Shown: one piece after another, positions 12,301 through 18,490 of the stretch
Numbering within the stretch: the first letter of the stretch is position 1
Layout: every line of letters begins with the position of its first letter
Assembly (NCBI GenBank): GCA_023414875.1
Contig: JAEZMV010000012.1
Coordinates: 142,581 to 206,580 of the forward strand
From: Bacillota bacterium
GTDB lineage: Bacteria; Bacillota; Clostridia; Lachnospirales; Lachnospiraceae
Length of the DNA stretch: 64,000 nt
Reading direction: 5' to 3'
Position numbers and translations under genes: made by a program
The notes under the pieces: model-generated
What the model was told of the DNA's origin: nothing
Seen by the model: only the letters and a program-made list of their open reading frames with translations
The model's database searches: none

Positions 12301-12320
12301 AAAATCTTACTTTTCTTCAT
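6372..12320 (-). CDS. Giant secreted bifunctional xylanase-esterase (Ig-like, 3x CBM9, CE1-type, GH10)
   Basis: This 1982-residue exported enzyme probably attacks feruloylated or acetylated xylan. Order: signal peptide 1-35; two bacterial Ig-like (Big2) domains about 40-205; an unassigned beta-rich domain about 206-415; a Pro/Thr linker; CBM9 about 446-634; helical linker; CBM9 about 759-955; helical linker; an alpha/beta-hydrolase esterase about 1040-1320 with GFSQG (Ser1201); CBM9 about 1337-1524; helical linker; GH10 xylanase about 1650-1982. GH10 acid/base Glu1792 lies in DVCNEVV and nucleophile Glu1898 in ITELDIA. CBM9 modules 1 and 3, with their helical linkers, are close copies, pointing to internal duplication. 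There is no dockerin, SLH or sortase motif. GAGGAAA-type ribosome site precedes the ATG. It is monocistronic with its own terminator. Confidence 0.95.
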   Translation of the reverse strand: MKKSKILKRIITMLAVISMVFLDLAGSGIQVANAATTKADPVFKESTYRNILVGKSYDFNIKNKPSNSSYQWKSSNRKVATVNNKGVVKAVAPGSTTITCKITTGKNSIILKAKVFVKEPSKKPATKVEINNKIQSMAVGETYNLNCTYTPSKASESVNWTSSDTSVAWVNANGVVTTLKNGTVTIKATTINKSCTDKVTIKVSPEVTVSSQIRLDQALKQGKASTILISSKADTKLTIPKGDYFGQELIVDAPNATIHNYGVFKKISIRALKDQSWNEFAKGNALYVGASTHITVEESADCAIIVDKNDIKLSLTLNGISKIDALKPCELNFIGTAKDLPKLNIGTTGVKIYTKIALQINASHQAVLKLESEAAAKSKITAKDSNAIPKVEGNYRVNVEVNGNVLSVGADTYSPGQGGSSNPTTTPSPTPPVDVNTNDKGFTSEGRIVANYGTPKVDGEIDDIWKKAIQIQPPHTNNAAVKATATFKLLWDDNALYVLAQVNDPNMTLQPSQAHEKDSIELFLDEKNDKTSSYGSDDLQFRVNYENAQSSGNGDLGRFYTATKTGDGQYLIEARIELQNVAANNKIYGMELQVNDGIGASRAGTITVFDTTDRAWSSPTVFGEVVLTGKKPGDVPGLNPYKLIKLIASADKMDVKAVLFTDSLKAAKDVIAKATSTQKDIDTTYDALNRVITFVNAVTKAAKMDLSVYQAEGVAAVRKAVEAAETLLEKKDTTTEMMKEAIAALDKAIAELKVNGLNEDGNMVAKFGSVVIDGEIDEVWERVDFVPATASGSGSTDTTAKFKVLWDDKALYVLADVTDSALDVTSGTVYNRDCVEIFLDEGNNALENIFDLDDTHYRISCENSLSADRGSLDRLYTEVDKKKDAEGKVTGYILEARISLQNTAQGNNIYGIELQLNDAKGGNRTGTLNVFDRTSTAYASPTRFGKVVLSVKNPEDVIGFNQYDLLKLASIANDIQLVRYTDATAAKVKELVALVNETIATGDQAQVNALYASLDQAIKELVHKDLKDVDPEISKLKEFRRIPAEYLTGATYDDKAKGTVVRDYYDTYEYSDDGVRGNAVKKDMLVYLPAGYKAEDKNKKYNVLYLIHGTSEDQNTVFGDDDVNVTTVMKKVLDKMIANGELDPMIVVCPTYRGMESGRLQYEMINEILPFIATKYNTYSKSGSQDALKAARNHHAVGGFSQGSSCTFTIMRNCFDYFKYYLPVSGGPGNTDFTSVVKGYAMNDYYVFASTGTDDIAYSGMVNAIPAMANQIDSEGNPIFNYNADLSVGNLYLLLLPGGTHTWQCVNQYLYNILPDVFFAEKGADIVTDENGFTAEGRIVGNYGTPRIDGEIDEVWNRAVEIQPPHTSNDEVEATATFKVLWEDNALYFLAQVKDPIMSVAPSNAYEQDSIEVFLDENNDKTISYGSDDLHFRVNYNNVQSYDSGAGNRFYTATKIGDNEYLVEGRIELQKAAKNNTIYGIELQVNDCIGSRRAGTITLFDTSDSAWNNTSLFGEIVLTGKKPGDVPGMNPYKLMALVEAAKNVDVSVFTKGVGAFNKRVEEAKTAINTAATQTEIDTAYHALNDVMTFMGVIKKYANLDLDSFDNGEVVKKAVAAAEDILAKDSATPDEMKQASDALDAAIAGLGSYSLKALYGDKFYVGAAVHLNGLADEAYINNLLSQYNSITAENDMKPEALLDQAASQAAGEVICNFTRMDQYCDFAVAHDLKMRGHTFVWHSQTPTWFFKEGFDANGAYVDVATMDIRLQQFMNQVFGHIDEKYPGLFYAYDVCNEVVSSMKMPSNNWKTIYGDYSYVTKAFEYARKASEGTGIMLYYNDYNEYDPGKAEDIIELLADAKAAGNIDGIGMQSHVNIAYPPMDQYRATIEKFVAAGYDVQITELDIATAIDGNGPAPDAAMAAKQAQIYKDLFQCYIDYKDYISSVTLWGINDQHSWRGSQEPLIFDREYNEKASYWYIISVGLAGK

Positions 12321-12628
12321 AGTAGCATCTCCTTTTTAAATATAGCCTCATGCTGCAAAAAAAATTTGCTATAAATGAGTTTGATTTACTAATTATCAAA
12401 TTGTAAATCTTTTACATTTATAGCTTAATGCTAACACATGTCCTATAAGTATTCAACAAAAGTTCATCAACATATTAATAGCATTTACTTATAATTCACC
12501 GCTTTTTTTACTTTATCCTCTCTCTATTTTCGAAGCTATTGATGGCGATGCTTTTATTCGACTTTCCGATTGTGGCCCAGTAAGAAACTTGAACGTTTCT
12601 GAAACAGAGTGGATTTCTCTTACCATCC
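12321..12628. other. Promoter side of the xylanase gene
   Basis: There is no gene here. On the minus strand TTGAAT, 17 bases, TAGCAT (about 12427-12456) is a possible sigma-A promoter, followed by a leader of about 110 bases before the xylanase ATG. The half towards 12628 is downstream sequence of the small gene at 12629 and shows no clear terminator. Confidence 0.35.
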
Positions 12629-13192
12629 TTAAACTCCTCTATAAACATCATAAATGAATCGTTCGTAATTAACTCGCTGGGTACGTATGTTATTATAGAG
12701 CTTACTATTTAATGTAACGATCGAATTGATGAATTCAGCATCCATCTCCTTTATAAGGTAATACCTGTTATTTTCATAGAGATAGCTTAGATGCGTTCCT
12801 ATTTCAAATAAGCTTTCCTTATGAACTCCGTTAGAATAGCCTCTTAATTCTACTCCGTCCTTGTTACCACTGAAAAAAAGTGACTTTACCAACCATCCCT
12901 CATCTGCGTAACCGTCCTTTGTAGTTTCCGTAAGTACACAATTGATATATTTTGTAAACTCTGTAAATTCACCTGTATGTATCTTAATTCCAACGATAGG
13001 ATACCATAACCCCTGAGCTTTACCGCTGTTGTTGCCAGAAGATCTATAGAAGGCCAGAGTTACTCTTTCAATCCCATAATAATATCGTATTGCTACATCA
13101 ATAAGGCCAATCATTCGAAAGGGTTCTTTTGTAAATATGTTTGCTCGAAAACTATCTTGATAAATTCTTATTATCTCCCCGTAACGTTTCAT
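12629..13192 (-). CDS. Protein of unknown function
   Basis: This 187-residue soluble-looking protein has no signal peptide or membrane segment and no motif I recognise. It is rich in Tyr, Ile and Asn. A GTG at 13210 is possible, but GAGGG sits six bases before the ATG at 13192 (MKRYGEII), so that start is preferred. It follows the kinase gene on the same strand after about 120 bases and a hairpin, so it could belong to the same unit by read-through. Context suggests an accessory gene; no function is offered. Confidence 0.6.
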   Translation of the reverse strand: MKRYGEIIRIYQDSFRANIFTKEPFRMIGLIDVAIRYYYGIERVTLAFYRSSGNNSGKAQGLWYPIVGIKIHTGEFTEFTKYINCVLTETTKDGYADEGWLVKSLFFSGNKDGVELRGYSNGVHKESLFEIGTHLSYLYENNRYYLIKEMDAEFINSIVTLNSKLYNNIRTQRVNYERFIYDVYRGV

Positions 13193-13263
13193 TAATATCC
13201 CTCTTCTCACTAATCTCTAATAGGCATTAATTGATCCTAAACACTATAGGATATATAAATAGA

Positions 13264-13302
13264 TACCATGCGATTTAATATCCTAGCAATATTAAACCAC
13301 AT
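13264..13302 (-). terminator. Hairpin after the kinase gene
   Basis: ACCATG and TTTAATAT pair with ATATTAAA and CATGGT around a three-base internal mismatch and a short loop. It lies 12-50 bases beyond the kinase stop. The following minus-strand bases (ATCTATTTATAT) are only moderately T-rich, so it may be a weak terminator or an RNA 3' end. Confidence 0.45.
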
Positions 13303-13313
13303 GGTTTCTCTAT

Positions 13314-14231
13314 TTAATTACTATTTTTAATTTTATTCAACTGTTGCCTGATTTCATGAATATTTTCATAGGGTTCTTCAATGCCCATAAGTCTTTTTAA
13401 GAATTCTTTTTCTTCTGGTTTCAAATCAAGCTCTTTAAACCATGGCCTATCAATTCTACTTACTTTTTGGTAGGTTGTGTAATATAGATGAATTAAAAAA
13501 TCGCCTATATGCCAGTAATCTAACTCCTTAGTGTAGTAATTATTATTCATTGCTCTTGCAAGACCAAAATCAATCAGGGATAGCTCTTTATTATCTTTTC
13601 TTATGATATTTGGCAGCCTAATGTCTCCATGAACGATATTGTAGCTATGCAAAATCTCCACCATATCAAGCAGCTGACCGCAAACCTCGTAAATCTCTTC
13701 TCGTTTGAATTGATATCTTTCCTTTCGTAAGATATCTTCAAATACTTCCCCTTCTATATACTCAAGTATATAACCTTCTCTGTCCTTATCTTTAAATCTT
13801 GAAATAAATTTCGGGAAATAAGGATGCTGTAACTTCTTTAAACTCATTTCTTCGTATAATAATTTGTTTTTACTTTTTTTTATCATTTTTTTCTTCAGTT
13901 GTTTTACAACATATTTATTATTATCCTTATCAACAGCTAGATATACTATTCCATATCGCCCCTCACCCAATAATTGGCGAATAGTATAAGTGTCTATTGT
14001 ATCGTTTACTTTGTAATATTTATCCAAATTACCGATCTTATTTTTCATATGTGACACATAATTAAAATGATCTTCTAAAATTCCTATTGTTTGATCTGCT
14101 ACGAGATCTGCTTCTGGATCTACTTCTGGATCTGCTTCTGGATCTGCTTCTGGATCTTCTTCTGGATCTACAACTTGATCTCCATAAACTGTTTTGAGAA
14201 GTATAAAAGCTATGCCCTCTATTAGATTCAT
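13314..14231 (-). CDS. Hanks-type Ser/Thr protein kinase-like protein; 5' end overlaps a Ser-Arg repeat ORF
   Basis: The kinase domain fills about residues 75-300 of the 305-residue frame: Gly-rich loop GEGRYGIVYLAV, the Lys in YVVKQL, the Glu helix LLYEEMSL, catalytic loop HGDIRLPN and Mg-binding DFG. The catalytic loop has Gly and Arg where classical kinases have Arg and Lys. There is no APE motif or long activation loop, as in compact bacterial kinases. The ATG at 14231 lacks a ribosome site and gives an acidic DPEA repeat (about residues 22-45), which is probably the wrong frame of a Ser-Arg repeat. Real translation may begin at the ATG at 14048 (residue 62), 13 bases past the Ser-Arg stop, or through frameshifting from that ORF. 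Confidence 0.75.
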   Translation of the reverse strand: MNLIEGIAFILLKTVYGDQVVDPEEDPEADPEADPEVDPEADLVADQTIGILEDHFNYVSHMKNKIGNLDKYYKVNDTIDTYTIRQLLGEGRYGIVYLAVDKDNNKYVVKQLKKKMIKKSKNKLLYEEMSLKKLQHPYFPKFISRFKDKDREGYILEYIEGEVFEDILRKERYQFKREEIYEVCGQLLDMVEILHSYNIVHGDIRLPNIIRKDNKELSLIDFGLARAMNNNYYTKELDYWHIGDFLIHLYYTTYQKVSRIDRPWFKELDLKPEEKEFLKRLMGIEEPYENIHEIRQQLNKIKNSN

Positions 14232-14247
14232 TTCTGCTAAAACTCAT
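14062..14247 (-). CDS. Small Ser-Arg dipeptide repeat protein
   Basis: This 61-residue frame starts at an ATG (MSFSRNESNR) preceded by AGAGAGGTG with good spacing, the only good ribosome site at this locus. Residues about 22-53 are a Ser-Arg repeat, then NNRNFRRSF and stop. Among the 12-base repeat copies, AGC/AGT and TCC-AGA/TCT-CGT are silent here, but in the overlapping kinase frame they change Ala to Val and Pro-Glu to Leu-Val. That favours this frame as the coding one. Arg/Ser- or Lys/Ser-rich spore coat proteins CotB and CotG are phosphorylated by CotH in Bacillus, so a substrate role for the adjacent kinase is a reasonable guess. Alternatively it is the true N-terminus of the kinase reached by a frameshift. 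Confidence 0.6.
   Translation of the reverse strand: MSFSRNESNRGHSFYTSQNSLWRSSCRSRRRSRSRSRSRSRSRSRSRSRSRSNNRNFRRSF
14104..14170 (-). repeat. 12-base tandem repeat encoding Ser-Arg (or Asp-Pro-Glu-Ala) units
   Basis: On the minus strand about six copies of a 12-base unit (GCAGATCCAGAA and variants) lie head to tail. The length is a multiple of three, so copy-number changes keep both overlapping frames open. Confidence 0.9.
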
Positions 14248-14420
14248 ATAAACACCTCTCTCTGAATATATTTGCATTAAAATAGAATTCTATTATGCAA
14301 TATTAATATATTCATAATTCGACTTTTTGTGTCTTTATATGACATTTCGTATGAATTATAAGGGGAATTCCTAATTCTATTAATTTGTAAACTGATCATA
14401 GCAGAAGAACTCTCATTAAT

Positions 14421-14496
14421 AAAAAGGTGTATCTTTCATTGTGCACATTATTCTCCTTAAGACAAGAGATTTTCATGTCATAATGTCTGATACACC
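14421..14496 (-). terminator. Long hairpin terminator after the binding-protein gene
   Basis: On the minus strand GGTGTATC (14489-14496) pairs with GATACACC (14426-14433), with an inner CATTAT/ATAATG pairing, and is followed at once by TTTTTATT. The 55-base interior could hold further structure. It lies about 100-180 bases after the stop at 14598 and separates it from the Ser-Arg/kinase locus. Confidence 0.6.
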
Positions 14497-14597
14497 CCAA
14501 TTTTTTATGAAGTACAAGGCATAGATTCTGGTTTGATGATCAGAGCTCTTCCTTATCGTCATCGAAGTCCAGTCAATTATTATATCAGCTGTAATAA

Positions 14598-16709
14598 TTA
14601 ATCTGTGTAATAAGAATTTACTTCCTCCATTAGCTTATCAGCTGTATTTTCAAGGGTGGCTTCTCCTCTTAAATAAGAAATGGTTGTATCAGATAAGACA
14701 ATGTTAAAAATTACATTATCGAAAATTATTGGCTCATTAACTATTTTACATAGGTCATATATTCCTGATAATCTCTTTTTATATTGAGCATTTGTTATAT
14801 CAGAGAAATCATGAACTAAACTATTATCTCCAATGCCGTAATCAATCAGAGATTTACTATTTACAGGAAAACCATCCCCTATATCTCTCGCTTGAAAACT
14901 TTCGTCAAGTAAAAATTTAACAAACTCAAAAGCAAGATCTTTTTGTTTACTTTTATTATTTATACCAACCTGGCATCGAGGAATAAATTGGTTATTAACT
15001 GAGGTATAGTCACCTTTTATTTCTTCAATAGTAGAGATGGGATCATAGGCATTTTTAATATTACTTAAGTTACAACAACCCAGTAAGGATTCCTTTGACC
15101 TGATCTTGGAGGAAAATGTATAGAACGTGTCGCTTAATTCTTCTTGGGACTCATCAGTTATAGTCTGGTCACATATGATTTTTAATTGTGTAAGGAAGTT
15201 AATCAAACCATCACGATCTATTCCATTATCAGTAATGAATTCATTGTAATATAATTCTATTAATATTCTGAGAACATCCCCATAAGTAAATAAGTCTGAA
15301 CCAAACAACGGTAAATCAGCATTTTGGGTATAATCAGCAAGAGTAGTAATTGATTTTGTTGATTTCACTGCTTCTTTATCGCCAAAGGCAAAAGGTAATT
15401 GGTAACGAACGGGAATCGTATAAACAATATTGCTATCAGTCTTATAATTACCTATAATGTTTTTGAGTAAAGTGCCGTTATCAACCAAGGGATTAATAAT
15501 ATTGCTAATATCAGCAAGCTCTTTCTTATCGATATATGAATTTATAGGTAAATCATCCAATACAATTAGATCAATACCTGTTAGTGCCTTCTTTTTATCT
15601 GTTTTAAGACTATTAATCACTTCGCCAAGATTGCTATTATCCCATAAAATCATTGGGCTATAGGTAACTTGAACATCCTGATGCTTCTGGTTAAAATCTA
15701 TCATAGCCTGCCTAAACGTTGCATTCTCAAAAAGGGAGGTTGCAGATAGGATATGAGTCGGTTTTGTTGGGATATCCTTATTAACTACATAATGCATAAG
15801 GACTGAGGTAAGTTGTTCATCATGATATAATACAAACAAATCATCTGCTTTCCCTGTTATTATCGTGCTGATAAGTCTTGTGGGGTTACTCATAGTTGCC
15901 ATATTTCCTTCTAATAATGTTTTTCCTTCTTTTCCATCTTTTTCAATTAGCTGTATTCCATTCATATCAATTACGTAAAAATCCCCCTTGGAATCTGTAG
16001 CAAAAGAAGTTGAATTTATCTGTGTTTTTACTGGTAAAGTGTAAATACTTTTGCCAGTATTGATATCTTTGATATTATAACCATATCGATCTTCATTCAT
16101 GGTTATTACATTATTACCGGAAAGAGCATACTGATTATTAAATATGCTAAAGGATGAGGAAGCTTTTCCTTTTTTATAGATGGTACATTCATCACCATAA
16201 GTTTCTATTATAATTGAATTGTCACTCAGAATCTGAAAGCCGCAAGGTTCTGAATTTAAGGTGTCCGGCTTGTTTATGTAATTTAACGTAACATCAGAAG
16301 ATGTCTTATTATCTGTACTTCTTAGGATCTGAAATTTTGGATTACCGTTTTCATAAAACACCACTAAAGCATGTTTTGTACCGTCAGGAGCGTATTCTAT
16401 CTCCTGAATCGTTGCTTTGATCTTATTTAGCCATTCTGGAATCGTTTTTATCCAAGTATAATCTTTATTAAGTGTATATTGGACATTGCTTTCAAAGTCT
16501 GGAGTAGTATAAAGTTCAATTTCACCGTTTGAAGTTTTAACCAGATCGGTTACATATTCATCTCCACTTTGAACCGCTTCTGGCATAGGGATTACCTCTT
16601 CCACATAACGCCCAGTAGTAGCTTTACTTTTATTATTATCAATCAGAATGAAACCGGTAATTAGTAGAGTGCTAACCAATAATACTGATATTAATTTCTT
16701 ATATCTCAC
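14598..16709 (-). CDS. Extracellular solute-binding-like protein with propeller-like N-terminal half
   Basis: Starting at GTG 16709 the protein has 703 residues: a signal anchor (VLLVSTLLITGFILI), then about 300 residues of short beta repeats (LRSTDN, FYVIDMNGIQLIEKDG) that suggest a propeller, then about 350 residues like family-1 ABC substrate-binding proteins (ILSATSLFENATFRQAM, FEFVKFLLDESF). It probably binds a sugar or polymer outside the cell. No lipobox Cys is seen. GGAGG is five bases before this GTG. An in-frame TTG at 16799 also has GAGGAGG five bases upstream and would add 30 residues; the short version gives a normal signal sequence. No permease or ATPase gene lies beside it, so it is an orphan. 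Confidence 0.8.
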   Translation of the reverse strand: MRYKKLISVLLVSTLLITGFILIDNNKSKATTGRYVEEVIPMPEAVQSGDEYVTDLVKTSNGEIELYTTPDFESNVQYTLNKDYTWIKTIPEWLNKIKATIQEIEYAPDGTKHALVVFYENGNPKFQILRSTDNKTSSDVTLNYINKPDTLNSEPCGFQILSDNSIIIETYGDECTIYKKGKASSSFSIFNNQYALSGNNVITMNEDRYGYNIKDINTGKSIYTLPVKTQINSTSFATDSKGDFYVIDMNGIQLIEKDGKEGKTLLEGNMATMSNPTRLISTIITGKADDLFVLYHDEQLTSVLMHYVVNKDIPTKPTHILSATSLFENATFRQAMIDFNQKHQDVQVTYSPMILWDNSNLGEVINSLKTDKKKALTGIDLIVLDDLPINSYIDKKELADISNIINPLVDNGTLLKNIIGNYKTDSNIVYTIPVRYQLPFAFGDKEAVKSTKSITTLADYTQNADLPLFGSDLFTYGDVLRILIELYYNEFITDNGIDRDGLINFLTQLKIICDQTITDESQEELSDTFYTFSSKIRSKESLLGCCNLSNIKNAYDPISTIEEIKGDYTSVNNQFIPRCQVGINNKSKQKDLAFEFVKFLLDESFQARDIGDGFPVNSKSLIDYGIGDNSLVHDFSDITNAQYKKRLSGIYDLCKIVNEPIIFDNVIFNIVLSDTTISYLRGEATLENTADKLMEEVNSYYTD

Positions 16710-16712
16710 ATT

Positions 16713-16856
16713 AACCTCCATCCTGCCGTCAGGCAGTACAAAAATTGAGCGAAAAGCACGTATGTGCTTCTTGTAGTTGAAAAATGTTTTTCTTTTCAAC
16801 CCAACCTCCTCTCTGCTGTCAGGCCGAACAAAACTGAGTAAAACGCACGTATGTGC
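16713..16856 (-). repeat. Duplicated translation-start region (two imperfect 55-base direct repeats)
   Basis: Copies at 16713-16767 and 16803-16856 both run, on the minus strand, from GCACATACGTGC through GCCTGACxGCAG to a GGAGGTT ribosome site. Each is followed by a possible non-ATG start (TTG 16799, GTG 16709). The copies are about 80-85 percent alike by eye. They create two ribosome sites for one gene, or a short upstream peptide. Confidence 0.8.
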
Positions 16857-17123
16857 CGATTGAAATATGACTAACCTATTAGAAAATAACTAATATAACA
16901 TTATTTTACCATAATTTACAAGTAATGGTAAACTTTTTTAATTGAGCTTTTTATTATATGAAATACTTGGGAGTAAAATGAAAAATTAAAATGAATACAC
17001 TTAAGTAATTGAGAAACTAAATAACTGTATCTATTTTATATTTCCAGTATTTGTGATCTTGAAGTTGTTATTCATTAATTTTCGTATAATCATTTTTTAT
17101 TTTAGTAATGTTTTAATAATCAC

Positions 17124-17154
17124 TTGACACTTACCTTACGTAAGATTATATAAT
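17124..17154 (+). promoter_or_regulatory. MerR-type promoter with 19-base spacer and palindromic operator
   Basis: TTGACA (17124-17129) and TATAAT (17149-17154) are both perfect but 19 bases apart, two more than optimal. The spacer holds the palindrome CTTACGTAAG (17135-17144). Overlong spacers with an internal dyad are the hallmark of promoters untwisted by MerR proteins. The merR gene starts 27 bases downstream, so autoregulation is likely. Confidence 0.8.
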
Positions 17155-17180
17155 TTCTGTAGAAAGGTGGTTCTCCTGTT

Positions 17181-18191
17181 ATGAAAATAAAAAAAGTATG
17201 TGAATTGACCGGCTTAACCGAACGTACCATTCGATATTATGTCGAGCAAAATTTATTACAACCTTCTTCTGAAGAGGTAAATGATAGGGTTTATTATGAT
17301 TATAGTATCCAAGATATTGAAACCATCAATCAAATTGCCACTATGAGAAAGATTGGTTTTTCAATAAAAGAGATATCGGATATGATAAATATACCTGATA
17401 AAATTGATATATCTATTCAACGACTTTTAGAAGATTTGCAAGAGGAGGATAGTATGATATCGGGTAAGCTTAAGGCCTTGAAGAAATTACAGGACCGACA
17501 TTTTTCAAATATAAGTGAAGTATGTGAAGTGCTTCAGGATACAACATCAAAGCTGAAGTTACCTGCTTCAGATAAGTATCCTAATTTCGGCCGATTTGAT
17601 GAGGAAACAAAAGAAGAAAAGGAAATTGCATACATTGATTTTCTGGTTCATCATCGTATAAAAGAGAAAATTGTTAAGTTTTTTAAACCTTTTATGATTG
17701 GACTTAAGTATATATGTTTGGCTTTATTGGTATTTTTATTAATGTATGGATTATCGTATATACCTAAGTCCATCAATCAAACTTATTCAGGCTTAAAATA
17801 TAGAATTAGTTTCTCTGAAGAACCAATTACCGTCAACATTCAAATTAAAGGAAAGCTGTATCGGCGTTTCTTTCAAACACCAACATTTAAGGGCTCTGTA
17901 CAATTGTCAGGGTTAGAGGATTCTAAGCAATTTGAGGCAGATATCTATTTCCATGATGGTATTGATAAACCCGCTTATCTCTCTTATTTTGGTGTTAATA
18001 TGAATAATGGTATTGTTATACCTTATATTAATACTTACGCGAGAGTCAATACGGACAAGAACTTTAGTTATCTTATTCTGAATGTTTTCGAACCTGAAGG
18101 AGCTGATCAACAAAGCCTGGAGGATCTTGTTATAGTAGCACCCGCGCTAAGTATAGAGGAAGCAGAACAATTATTATTAAAAGCAAAATAG
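17181..18191 (+). CDS. Membrane-anchored MerR-family regulator
   Basis: This 336-residue protein has a MerR winged helix at 1-70 (KVCELTGLTERTIRYYVEQNLL) and a dimerising coiled coil to about 120. One transmembrane helix at about 173-193 (ICLALLVFLLMYGL) is followed by a C-terminal beta-rich domain of about 140 residues that would lie outside the cell. Most MerR proteins are soluble, so this is a one-component transmembrane sensor-regulator design. No metal-binding Cys cluster is seen. The ligand is unknown. Its own promoter has the 19-base spacer this family needs. The downstream lipoprotein has a separate promoter and may be a target or partner; that is inference. Confidence 0.85.
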   Translation: MKIKKVCELTGLTERTIRYYVEQNLLQPSSEEVNDRVYYDYSIQDIETINQIATMRKIGFSIKEISDMINIPDKIDISIQRLLEDLQEEDSMISGKLKALKKLQDRHFSNISEVCEVLQDTTSKLKLPASDKYPNFGRFDEETKEEKEIAYIDFLVHHRIKEKIVKFFKPFMIGLKYICLALLVFLLMYGLSYIPKSINQTYSGLKYRISFSEEPITVNIQIKGKLYRRFFQTPTFKGSVQLSGLEDSKQFEADIYFHDGIDKPAYLSYFGVNMNNGIVIPYINTYARVNTDKNFSYLILNVFEPEGADQQSLEDLVIVAPALSIEEAEQLLLKAK

Positions 18192-18287
18192 ACAATTCTG
18201 TATTTTGTAGTTAAAATTTGTTAACCAACAATTATTATGACCTATTCTTCTTTCTCAGTTAATTAGTTACTCCGAATTTTTGTTATT

Positions 18288-18322
18288 CAGGACTTTCAAT
18301 TGAATGCCTTTAGTCCTGTTTT
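18288..18322 (+). terminator. Terminator after the merR gene
   Basis: CAGGACT (18288-18294) pairs with AGTCCTG (18312-18318), followed by TTTTC. The loop is 17 bases and holds CAATTG. It is modest in strength but well placed, about 100 bases after the stop. Confidence 0.55.
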
Positions 18323-18354
18323 CATCGTGCAATTTGCACTAATTTGTATTTGTC

Positions 18355-18383
18355 TTGACATAAAATTACAATAAAGGTAGAAT
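18355..18383 (+). promoter_or_regulatory. Sigma-A promoter for the lipoprotein gene
   Basis: TTGACA (18355-18360), 17 bases, TAGAAT (18378-18383). The leader to the ATG at 18491 is about 100 bases. Confidence 0.75.
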
Positions 18384-18490
18384 TATTTTAAGTAATTATT
18401 AGATAATCGGTCATTGTTCATACGTTCAGGCAGCTGTAATAATTATTTTGAGACAAGATGTAAAAAAATCATATATGAGAGGATACATAC

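Noticed and set aside
14262..14340. Sporulation sigma-factor promoter before the Ser-Arg ORF
   Set aside because: GTCATATAAA and GCATAATAGA only loosely resemble sigma-E/sigma-K elements and their spacing does not fit; this would be important, so it is not claimed.
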